Assembly: GCF_905220565.1 (NCBI RefSeq)
Contig: NC_059408.1
Location: forward strand, 12,214,508 to 12,278,507
DNA from: Melitaea cinxia
Lineage: Eukaryota; Arthropoda; Insecta; Lepidoptera; Nymphalidae
Reading direction: 5' to 3'
DNA length: 64,000 nt
Under the pieces are notes generated by a model. The model was not told the origin of the DNA. It worked only from the letters and a program-made list of their open reading frames with translations, and did not search any database. Numbering within the stretch: the first letter of the stretch is position 1; each line of letters starts with the position of its first letter. The position numbers and the translations under genes were made by a program. Shown here piece by piece: positions 13,201-25,200 of this stretch.

Positions 13201-16200
13201 ACTAAGTTTTCTTAAGGCAGTTAAATATTACACGAGGCTCTTTTTATCCATACGTGCACACAATAACGACAAGACAACTTAGATACGCTTACACGAACAG
13301 ATATAAATTTAGATATGTCAAATGTTTGGCGCGTAATAAGTAGGTTGAATTCCGTCAAACAACGCCGCTATCTTGACGATGACATGATTATAATTTAACT
13401 ATCTGTGCAGCGCGGTTTCACCCGCGTTAATTTGAGGGAAAACGTACTATAATATTTTTGAACCACTAGGTCATATGCAACTCGAGAGCGACGTACACAG
13501 AAGCGCGGCTTGACCTAGCGCGTTGTTACATTTGATTTTACTTTATCTCCTAAATTATTTACAATTTAAATGCTGTAAAAGACAAAGTCATTCTTTATAA
13601 AAAGGCTTTGTTTATGAAGTATTTTTCATCCATAGATATAGATAGAAGTATCATTCAGTTTAAAAGTCCTTATTTACAAAAAAAATATGATAAGTTTTTA
13701 TTGCACCATCATCATACCAATTCTTAAAGATTTTTACTTACTTATTTTTCTTTACACTATATGACATATACTAAGACATATTTTTTTAGTTGAATCTGGC
13801 TTGTGATATCCTCCGCAAAACCAATGGAAAAATTGTGTGTCGACTACACGGTGTCCCCCATGCCCGACCAGAAAAACTAATAAATCAAGGCGTGGTTCAA
13901 CGTGTTAAGCAGCACACGCAACGAAAGCTCTCACAAAAAAGAGTATTTTTCCCGCTTTCATAAGATTTCTTATGAATGCTCAGCTCCTATTGGTCGTAGC
14001 GTGATGATATGGGATGGGTTATAGGTATTCTTAAAAGTAATGTTTAGTCAAATAAGTTAAAATCTAACAGCAATAAAAGCTTATTTTATTTTATTTTTAT
14101 TTATAGCCACATATAGTTTAATGACTATGTAACCCAAAAAGAGTTTTTCAATTTAAACTAGCAGTTCCTGAGATTAGCGCATTTAAAAAAACAAACAAAA
14201 TCTTCATCTTTATAATATAAGTATAGATTACATATATGAAAATATATGTACATATAAGAAAATTAAAACAACTCTTGATTGTCAATTATTACAAATCGAT
14301 CTGAAAGAATTGAGTATTTATTGTAAAAACAATCACCTGACTCTGAATCCCAAAAAGTGTAGCACTATCTTATTTTCTAAAAGAACTGAGTCTTTGAAAT
14401 ATGATTATTTTTTAAACAATGTTATACTTCACAGGGTATCCGAAGTGAGAGACTTGGGCGTTCTTCTTGACTGCAAACTGTCCTTTTAATTTTCACATAG
14501 AGCATATAACTACATAGGCGTACCGAATGCTTGGCTTTGTATTTCGATGTGGTAGAGATGTATTTACATACAGTAGAGATGTATTTACATATAGTATGCA
14601 TCGACAGTCTGGAACCCTCAGTACAAAACTTATATTGAAGCTATACAAAAAATTCAAAGATAATTTGGGCTAAGATCTAGATTAGGTAAAACCGAATTTC
14701 GGGACCGTGGGGGGATGGGGGGGAGAGGGTGGGGAACGTTACCCCTGGTACCACTGTCACACCTCGGAACCCCATGGTTATGGAGATATCCATGGTTAAA
14801 GTTTTGAGGTTAGAAGAAGAATTTCGAAAGTTAGAGGAACGCTTGGCTCCAGCGCTACGGGAAGTGCAGCCCTTCCGCCCTTGCGTGCGAAAGCACGCTC
14901 ACTCATGCTCCGTACAAAAAAAAACCGAATTATGGGGTTTTTGGGTGTGGAGGGTGGAGGGTGTAGGGGAATCTATACAAGGTAACACTGTCATACCTCA
15001 AAACCCCATGGTTATGGAGATATCCATGGTTAAAGTTTTGAGGTTAGAAGAAGAATTTAAAGCTATTATAATATACCTTTGAGCTCGTACTGTTTGCATT
15101 GTGTGACAAATCGACACTTTTAAACAAAATAACGCGTCAGACATAATATTCTAATAAAATTAGTAACATTGCGTGCTAGAATATAGGTTTAGAAATTCGA
15201 AAAATACCCAAAACCGAATCGGAGCACCCCACTGTCCACGTGGTCTTGGTCTGTCCTACCCCTAGAGTGTTTTTTTGTGCCGCGGAGGCGCGAAGGGAGG
15301 GCAGCCCTCGCCCGCCGTGCGAAAGCGCGCGAACGAATGCGTAGAGGAGCGGCTGAGGCTGGTCGCCGAAGGCGACCAGCCTCAGCCGCTCCTCTACGCA
15401 TTCGTTCGCGCGCTTTCGCACGCAAGGGCGGAAGGGCTGCACTTCCCGTAGCGCCGGGGCCAAGCGTTCCTCTAACTTTCGAAATTCTTCTTCTAACCTC
15501 AAAACTTTAACCATGGATATCTCCATAACCATGGGGTTCCGAGGTGTGACAGTGGTACCAGGGGTAACGTTCCCCACCCTCTCCCCCCCATCCCCCCACG
15601 GTCCCGAAATTCGGTTTTACCTAATCTAAAGCTTTACCATAATTTGAAAGGCACTTTAATTTAAAAGCTTTAAGTCGCAATGAAGTTATCGTACTGTTAC
15701 CCCTCCCATAGTTGCTTGATCAGCGCTTAGAGAGAGACCAAGTTTTTTTGTATAAGATACTGAAATCTCATTTTGATTCGGCGTTTTTAACAAAACATTA
15801 ATTTGAATTTTGAAATGGTCTCGGACGAGTTCGCGTTCAACAAGGTTATTTTCTGTCCCTGTAACCAGGACCAAACATGCCGGAAACATCTTTGTTCTCA
15901 GGTCCTCCAGAAACTACGATGACATATTTAACTCCATTGACATTTTTAATTGTACCCTAAACGTCATTAAAGCAGCAAGGATGCAGCAGCATGTTAGGGA
16001 TGTAATAAGTAAAAAAATAATAATGTAACACTTTTTGATTTATTGCAGTAAGTAATTTTTGTATTAATTTTTATCTTTGATTTATCTTTAAATTATAATT
16101 CTATCATTTGACATAATTGACACATTTGACTCTTTTTATGACATATTTTTAAATTTTGACTTATCCAATGACCTGTCTATTTATTATTTATATGAGTGGA

Positions 16201-19200
16201 AATTTTATCAATGAATGATTTTTGTATAATTCTTTTTGCGCTTATTTGCAGACACGCGTATGGCTAAATACATGAATGAATTATATTTGTTACTCTTTTG
16301 ATATATGTAACTGATTTTTTTTTTCTCTTTTTGATAGTTAATTCAATTTGTATTCTGTTAATTAATTTAAAATTTCGACTTTTAAAATGACGTCTGTTTA
16401 TTATTGTTAGTGGAAGCTTTATTAATAAATGTTTTTTTGTAAGAAATTTAATTGTATGTGTTGTTTATATCGCTTGTTTCCCAAATAAACAAAATAAATA
16501 CATGAAAAGCGAATTAACGATTATTATTCATTTTATAATTATTATGATGATGATGATACATCAAACGTTCAATAGCCTTTAATTCTTTAATATTAAAGTC
16601 AAACGTCTTTGAAGAAACAATAAATATGCTGAAACAAAATTAAAAATCTTTAATTAAATGTACCTAATCGTAAACTCATATAAAGGAATACAAAAGAACA
16701 GGTAATTTATTATAAATACGAGTATATTTGCGTTAGTTTAAAAGATAAAAAAAAATATGTAATTTTATTCATCCCAATTAATTAAATTGTTTAATGACGA
16801 CCGCGCTCTGGTGTAATGGTGCGTGTGCCGTATCTGTGGCATTTAAACACTGACGGTTGCGCGTTCGATTCCCGCTCGGAGTTGATCTTTATGTTTATAC
16901 AAATATTTATTTCCGATCTGGTTGTTAGTCCTTGTGAGTCTCCCGGTAGGGTACTAATAAAGTATAAGTACCTGCAAATCATTTGAAATGTCGGCTTTTA
17001 TGATAAGATTAAATTTAATTACAATGTCATTGCTTACAATTAATTATTATATTATAATGACATTCTTTCTAATTAATTAAAATTAAATAATTAATAACGT
17101 CACACTATTTTGTCCATTTTAATATATCTTTATTTAAATTAATACAAATATAGAAAGACAAAAGAGAGAATAAAAAATAAATTAAATTACCTACAGTTGA
17201 TTTAATCAAGGTTAAGATTTAATAGTCCTGGTGGGTCTCCCCACCATGCCTCGGAGAGCACGTTAAGCTGTCAATCCCGGATGTTATTATGCACACGTGA
17301 TAGCGATTGTCACTCATTGTAGGGAATATATCCGCCAACCCGTATTGGAGCAGCGTCGTGGATGAGGGTGAGGATGATGGGGAAAGAGGCTTATGCCCAG
17401 GAATGGGATATTACAGACTGAAGCGAAAAAATTTAACTTTTGAACTAATATACAAATAGACAAAAGTGAATTGATTAAATGTTTGGGTCTTCCAACTACT
17501 CTTTTCTTCTACTAATAAAGTTTACAGCAATAAGAACGCCTCTGCGCACTGTATTACTTTAAATGTTTCTAATCTGTTTCTTTTCTTTTACTTGACTGTA
17601 ATTTGAGTGTATGCAATAAAGTTTTATCTATTTATTGGTTATTTGCTTTTTTATTGCTTTTGTTTTTCATTTATTAGTTAGATTTAGGTGTTTTACCCAC
17701 GTCGCTATCGATCCTGTAGGAATGTTGGTATAAAGAAGAACCTACGTATTTACTGTAATATTGTGGTATAGACCATATTTTCTTTCTATAAAACTAGGTC
17801 GGCTCACATAATGAAGAGCAATTATCGTAGCTTAGAGGCCTGCAACACCAAAAGCATCGCAAGCGCGTTGCCGGCCCCTAGTCATCAAATTACACACCAC
17901 AGGAACACTACTTGCAACAGTCAGCCTGCTCCGGATTTTGATCAGGATATTTCCTGGTGTGCCCCACCACTGTTAATAATACTACCAACATTACAAATGC
18001 GAAAGTTTGCGTGGACTTTTGTTACTTTAGTATTAATATTTCATTTTATCGACGTTTTTAGGGCTAAGAAAAATATTATTGCACGGTTATACAGAAGTAC
18101 GCCAGAGTAGCTCGTATAGTGTATGATACTTTTTTTTTCTATTTGACCATCACTCTCCACTTCGTAGTATTTGAATCCAAAAATTGTAAATAATGTGATT
18201 TTAATATTTACTGTGAAACAGGTATCCATGTCTTAAGTACTACGAGTATTAAGTATACCTATTAGACCAATTTTTTATCATGACGTGCATTTAGATAAAC
18301 TAGGTACTTATATAGCTTCTGTTTTTCTCATTACTTGATTGTTTTTAAAGGTCAAACTTATGGACGATGGATAGACCTTGAACAGTATTTTAATTTAATT
18401 ATTTTGCAATCGTATTAATAGATTTTCATTACTCTTCAAGGAATAACTTTCCAAGGCTATTAACATGCATACAATGTACGTCAAGGAAGTAAAATTCACT
18501 GTTTTAAATTCTTAAGGCATTCAAATGAATTAATAATTTACATACTAATCCATAAAAAAATTACACAGCTAAATTATTTTAATCCCAAATGTGTTTTAAA
18601 AATTATTTTAAAATTTTAGTCTTTTGTTTTTCCATTATTTTCAAGTTTTAATTAAAATAATCAGTATCTAATTTTTTAAATCTTAATTTAAATGTCGAAT
18701 ATAAGAACTGGTTCTTACCTGAGGCCCGCGTATACCTACCTAAATAAAAAAAGCTCAGTACACCTGGCTTTAACAATGACATAACATGAAAAAAAATTTT
18801 TTCGCTTAGTTTAGTTTACAGTAAAATTAAAAAAAAAAACATAATAAATATTTAGGGTATATTAGAAATATTTAGTGAGTGACCAAAGGATGTGCAGAGT
18901 TTCAAAGTTGGTCTGATTCCTAAAATAACTTTTGCGTGTATGCTTCATCAGTTCAGCCTATCGCAGTCTACTGCTGGACATAGGCCTCTAGACAAGTTCG
19001 TGCCAAAAATGGCATGAACTGATGTGTTTTGCCAATAGTCACCACGCTGGGCAGGCAGGTTAGTGACCATGTTTACGCTGATAATATTATTTTTTTAAGG
19101 TATTTGGTACCTTAATTTAAAATATACCTTTTTGTTTTTGTTGCTCAACAAAAAAAAAGGAACTTTTTGTTAATAAACTTCATTTATCCATCTAATATTT

Positions 19201-22200
19201 GGTATAACGCGAAAGTTTGCGTGAGTGTTTTTTACTTGATGACACAAAAAAAAAGAACTTGATTACGAACTGTTTACAATTACAATAGTTCCGTATAAAG
19301 CTCGAGGTCTAGAATAGCACTAAGCTACTTTTTTATCTCTACGTTCCCACGGGAACAAAAAAAAAACAATTTAGTGAAGCCTATTTAACTTTTTAAATGA
19401 CTTCAAAAAAAGAAAAGACTCTCAAACCGACTGAATTTTTTCGTGCGTATAATACAAATTTTTACTACATGTAACAATTTAGATGAATCATTTGTTAAGT
19501 GGACCAATTTAAATTTGATCGAGATCTGACACGTACTATTTGAGTTATCTCTGATGATACGTATTTACTTGACTATTTTTTATTTGAAGTCGATTTTTTT
19601 CGTCTGCAAGCAAATAATTATTATTTATTTCTCTTTCACTCCCTATAAACTCTTCACTCTCGCAATAAGGGGCTAGGTACATACCTACTGTTTTTAAATT
19701 TCGTTCTTATATATATGCGAATGTGTACAATAAAGAGAATTTGTATTGTATCGTATTTTATTTAAAAATATTACAAGTTCGTCTTTTTTAGCGATTTAAA
19801 TAACAACGATTAAAAATGTTTTATTAACGATTTAAAAATTATGCAAAAATAAAGTAAACAAAATAAATTAATAAAAATACTTATTCAATATCATCAATAT
19901 ATCAATATAATCATACATATATAATACACATAATATAAAAAACACATATTTCATAGGATATATTGCCCTTCGATTGTATTGATGTAGGCACCTATAAGCT
20001 CGGCGGTGGATGATGAATCAGTCAGACGCGATAATTTATGAGTAAATATTTTGTTTGATCCTATCATCAATCACTAGTGATATTATCAATACGATAAGAT
20101 TTTAACTCGTCTTGTATTATAATGTAAAAAACAAACGTACATACTTTTCAAGTATGTGTCCTGATGTCGCCTATCTCTACTCTATCATAAACTAAACATA
20201 TTATTTAAAAGTAAAGTGAATTTAGAAGCGTAAGTGCATGTTTCTTTTTTATTGTTTTTATTCAAAGTAAAAATGTAATTATGGGAATTTCTTATTTTTA
20301 CTTACGTGTCAGATTGACAACAGCATACTGAATGGAAGGTGGTGGACACGGCGAACAGGAGGCAAAGCGCCATCCCGTAGACCACAGCTGCTATGGCTTG
20401 GGGCGCATTCATGGAGCGCGTTAGCAATTCCCGCGCGCCGAGAGACGCTGGTGCAACGCATAGTGCATGGGTACACACATTGGCAATATTTTCCACCTAT
20501 ACAACACCAATAAACAACATTACTTTTCCACTCTCTTTAAACCTATTAATATATTAATAAAAAGCCTTTATAATATGGTCTTATATTTATCCAAAAATAT
20601 ACGTACACTTAATATTAATAAAATTTATTTTTCATTTTATTCCTAATGACTAATCATTAAAACGCCTTAATGATTCTGTTAAATAATCATTAAAACAATA
20701 TTTTCTTTAAAAAAAAATTTATTTACTAAGTTGATTAGGTAACCTATGGTTATGGAATTGCCATGTTATTTAACTAATGCTCATATTAATTCAATTATGA
20801 TATTGTATAGCCTCTATTTAAGAGTTATGACAAATTATATAATAAACTACAAATCATTTTAGTTAAATAGTCGGTATTACAGCAGTATTACATGATAAAA
20901 AGCAATATATATATATATATTATGAATATTATGAATAAACACAAGAACAATTGTAGTTTAGTTCAGTCATATTTACAAGTAACAAGAATTGAATATATGC
21001 ACTTATAATTATTTTATAAACAAATTAAAAAATAGTTTTAACAATACACAACACATACTAAATATACTTTATTACAAATAATACATTAACTGGCTGGTAA
21101 GCCTCTTCTCTTTATGAAAAAAAGATTATAAAATCTTTGGAAATAAACAAATCAACTAATGTATATCTGAAAGATAATAAATATAAACAGGGATAGATTC
21201 CGTAGCTGGCGTGAAGAACTTGATAAGTCCAAAATGGCAATTTTACCCGGGCAGCAATTTTAAAGTTTGACATTTTCTCCAAAATCTATTTTCATCTTGA
21301 ACTCATCTTTATAGCTTGATTTATGGATAATTTTATGAGATCTTTCGAATTACGTATTACGTATTCTCGTAAAATCTGCTTATTTTGTAAGGTACCTATT
21401 AGACTTATCAACTTATTCCTCATACATTAGTGCTCAAAGCTGTGAAAACACTGTTAAATTGAATTCCTTAAAATCAGTTTTTCAGTGTATTTGAAATGTC
21501 TAAATTGATTTAAGAGTAATTTTAGATGGTTTTTCAAATATGGCTATGCATTTCTTTCTTATTATCTTACTATTCATAATCATTAACTTTCCAACATGTT
21601 CACCGATGATTTATCAACTTATTCGCCATAGAATTGGTTATCAAACATTTCTTTTGATGAAAATGTTCGTAATGAAATTTCGATTAGTTTATAATTCTAT
21701 TTGCTCGCAAACTAAAAAAAACCGACCTCAATTACATCGACAAGTAATACAACGTAGGTATACGAAAAAATAGTCAAGTAAATACGCGTTATCAAAGATT
21801 ATTCAAAAAGTTGCAATCAGATCTCGATGAACTTTAAATGTGACCACACGAAAAACATCAGATTTCGATTAAATTAAAAATCATCAAAATCGGTACACCC
21901 AGTAAAAAATTAAGCGGTATAAATACAACGTAGCTCGGCGAAAAAAACAGTCGGGTAAAAACGCATTATTAAATATAAGTCGAAAAGTAGTTGTTAGATC
22001 TCAAATAAATTTAAATGGGACCAAATGACACGCACCACCTTTCGATTAAAAAATGATTTGTCGAAATCGGTACATCCAGTCAAAAATTCTGAAGTAACGT
22101 ACATAAAAAATACAATCGAATTGAGATTTTTTTTTGGAAATCGGTTAAAAAAGGAGAGATTTTTAAAGAAATTTCACAATCAAGGTTGTGTTTTGAACAG

Positions 22201-25200
22201 TATGGTTCCGATGCTGTTCTTATTATATTGTAACCATTTAATAGGTTGCCAGAGACCTTATGTTACCCTCTGTCGGTGTCTCTGTATGAACTTGGACAAA
22301 ACGAAAGTTATGTTTAACAACCAAGTCATACCGAGACCGGTATCGGTCGATGATACCCTTCTCGAAGTTGTTCAGGATTATATTTAACTAGGCCATACTA
22401 TCCAACTAGGCCGCAACAACTTCGAGAAGGAAGCCAATAGGAGGATTCGGTTGGGCTGGGTGGCGTTTGGCAGGCTTCGTCGAGTCTTCACTTCGAAGAT
22501 TCCACAATGCTTGAAGACAAGTCTTCGATTATTAGTCATAAACGGTGAATACCCACAAGACGTTGCCAATCGCTAGAAAATATCATTCAAAGAAAAGGTA
22601 TTCTCCGACTTCGCCACAAAATAAGTAATTAAAAATTCCGTGCTCCTTTCAATCGGTCCGAATTTATAGTTGCGATAAAAATAATATAACATGGTTCCAA
22701 TACTTACAAAATATTTTTATTATTTAAGTATTGTAAAAGACAAATCATACTGTATTGTACCTGTGTCTAACTTTGTATTTCTACCACCGCCACCTAAAAA
22801 GTGCCGCCCGGGGCGGGCCGCCCCTGCCGCCTCCACTTTGCTACACCACTGTCTACCAGCCGAGACGTGGACGCTGACGAAGGGGCTGGTTTCACAAGCT
22901 TAAAGCCACTCAATGTGCAATGGAAAGGTATTATGCTTGGGGTTTCTCTCAAAAATAGGATTATATGATATGATATGACTATCTGCAAGAGAACACAAGT
23001 AACCGACATAGCCCACAGAAGTAGCAAGTTGAAATAGCAGTGGGCTGGTCATCTGTGTCGCAGGACCGATGGCCGTTGCAGCAGACGGGTCCTGGAGTGG
23101 AGACCGCGTCTTGGTAAACGCAGTGTGGGACGTCCTCCTGCCCGTACCGACGATCTACGTAAGATTGCCGGTGTAGGCTGGATGAGGATTGCGGAAAACC
23201 GGAATGTCTGGCGCGAACTTCGGGAGGCCTATGTGCAGCAGTGGCCTGCAATAGGCTGAACTGACTGACTGACTGACAGAGACCTTCTCCCTGTTCATTT
23301 TGTTTTTTAACCGACTTCCAAAAAAGGAGGAGGTTCTCAATTCGACTGTATTTTTTTTTTTTTTTTTTTTTTTTATGTATGTTACATCAGAACTTTTGAC
23401 CGGGTAGACCGATTTCGACAAATTATGTTTTAATCGAAAGGTGGTGTGTGCCAATTGGTCCCATTTAAATTTATTTGAGATCTAACAACTACTTTTCGAG
23501 TTATATCTAATAATGCGTTTTTACTTGACGCTTTTTTCGTCGACCTACGTTGTATTATACCGCATAACTTTCTACTAGATGTACCAATTTTGATAATTCT
23601 TTTTTTGTTGGAAAGGGAATATCCCTACTTTGGTACCATGATAAGGATCCAAACAACCAGGATCTGATGATGAGATCCTAGAGAAATCGAGGGAAACTCT
23701 CGAAAATCCGTAATAACTTTTTACTGGGTGTACCGATTTTGATAATTTTTAATTTAATCGAAAGCTGATGTTTATCATGTGGTCACATATAAATTTTATC
23801 GAGATCTGATAACTACTTTATGAGTAATCATTGATAACACGTAGTTGCTTGACTATTTTTTCGTCGATCTACGTTGTATACTTGTCGATGTAATTGAAGT
23901 CGGTTTTTTTTTTCGTTTGCGAGCAAACACAATTATTCAGAGAAAAGGGCCTTTTCTAGTTCTTAACTCAGTAAAATTAAAAAAATGTTTTAGCATCATA
24001 GCAACAACCTTAAATGGTTTCTGAACTTTACAAGTTCGTACCAACTGAATCCAGTCATTTAAGTGGTTTATTTTCATCTGGGTCCTTTTCTTTACCTTTT
24101 CTGTAATTGCATGGTCAGAATCGCATTCCATATGAGTGTGTCCACTTAACAGAAATTTATGATGTATTGTTTGTAATGTAGGGTGATTGTTAAGTAACTA
24201 CATGAACCTCATAGTGACAGTGTTGTTCTTATTTTACCGACCACATGTGTCTGAATAAATATTATTTCTTTTACAACAGATGGTAAACTCTTACAGAACA
24301 GACTTTACTGACGACTTATAAAATTATTTAAGCTAAGCAGGAATAGATATCTGTTGGCAATAACTTAATATCCAATTATGTCATCTTATGATTTTATGCA
24401 TTCACCAAGCTGAAAAAATATAAATTGACATATCATGTTATGATTGTTTTAGCTTTAGTTGAATATAAGTAGATAAATAGATATTTTCATTTGTTAACGT
24501 AGTGGTGTGTCGCTTTGATGTCTAGTTTTGTCAATTTACGTATGCTAGGTCGGTTTTTAACTATAAGATATAAGGATATATCACGATATTATATATTTTT
24601 TAAATACTCATCGCGTAGATATCTCGTTTTGTTTAATAAAATATGCAAAATATGGACATATTCATATACTGTCACAGACAATAACTTTAAAAGTAACGTA
24701 GATATCGAATTGTCAATTTTTAACCGACTTCCAAAATAGGAGGAGGTTCTCAATTCGATTGTATTTTTTTTTTTTTTATGTATGTTACATCAGAACTTTT
24801 GACCGGGTGGACCGATTTCGACAAATTTTGTTTTAATCGAAAGGTGGTGTGTGCCAATTGGTCCCATTTAAATTTATTTGAGATCTAACAACTACTTTTC
24901 GAGTTATATCTAATAATGCGTTTTTACTTGACGCTTTTTTTGTCGACCTACGTTGTATTATACCGCATAACTTTCTACTGGATATACCGATTTTGATAAT
25001 TCTTTTTTTGTTAGAAAGGGGATATCCCTAGTTTAGTACCATGATAAGGAAACCAGGATCTGATGATGGGATCCCAGAGAAATCGAGGGAAACTCTCGAA
25101 AATCCGCATAACTTTTTACTGGGTGTACCGATTTTGATAATTTTTTAATGAATGAAAAGCTGATGTTCATCATGTGGTCACATTTAAATTTTATCGAGAT

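Larger units (their letters stand above)
14270..16030 (+). pseudogene. Jockey/CR1-like LINE, reverse-transcriptase C-terminal remnant, split by a foldback element
   Basis: Upstream part: LTLNPKKCSTILFSKRTESL, VSEVRDLGVLLDCKLSF and STVWNPQYKTYIEAIQKIQR, typical of the thumb region of non-LTR RTs. Downstream part after 15628: LERDQVFLYKILKSHFDS and LFSVPVTRTKHAGNIFVLRS, the LINE C-terminal FxVPxxRTxxG segment, ending near 16020. Stops and frameshifts throughout; not functional. Confidence 0.75.

Noticed and set aside
14729..15577. Open frames MGNVTPGTTVTPRNP... on both strands
   Set aside because: Both come from the inverted arms of the foldback element; the same peptide in opposite orientation shows it is repeat DNA rather than a gene.
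17811..18110. 99-codon open frame
   Set aside because: Its first half is the complement of a common lepidopteran repeat (see 45655-45925).
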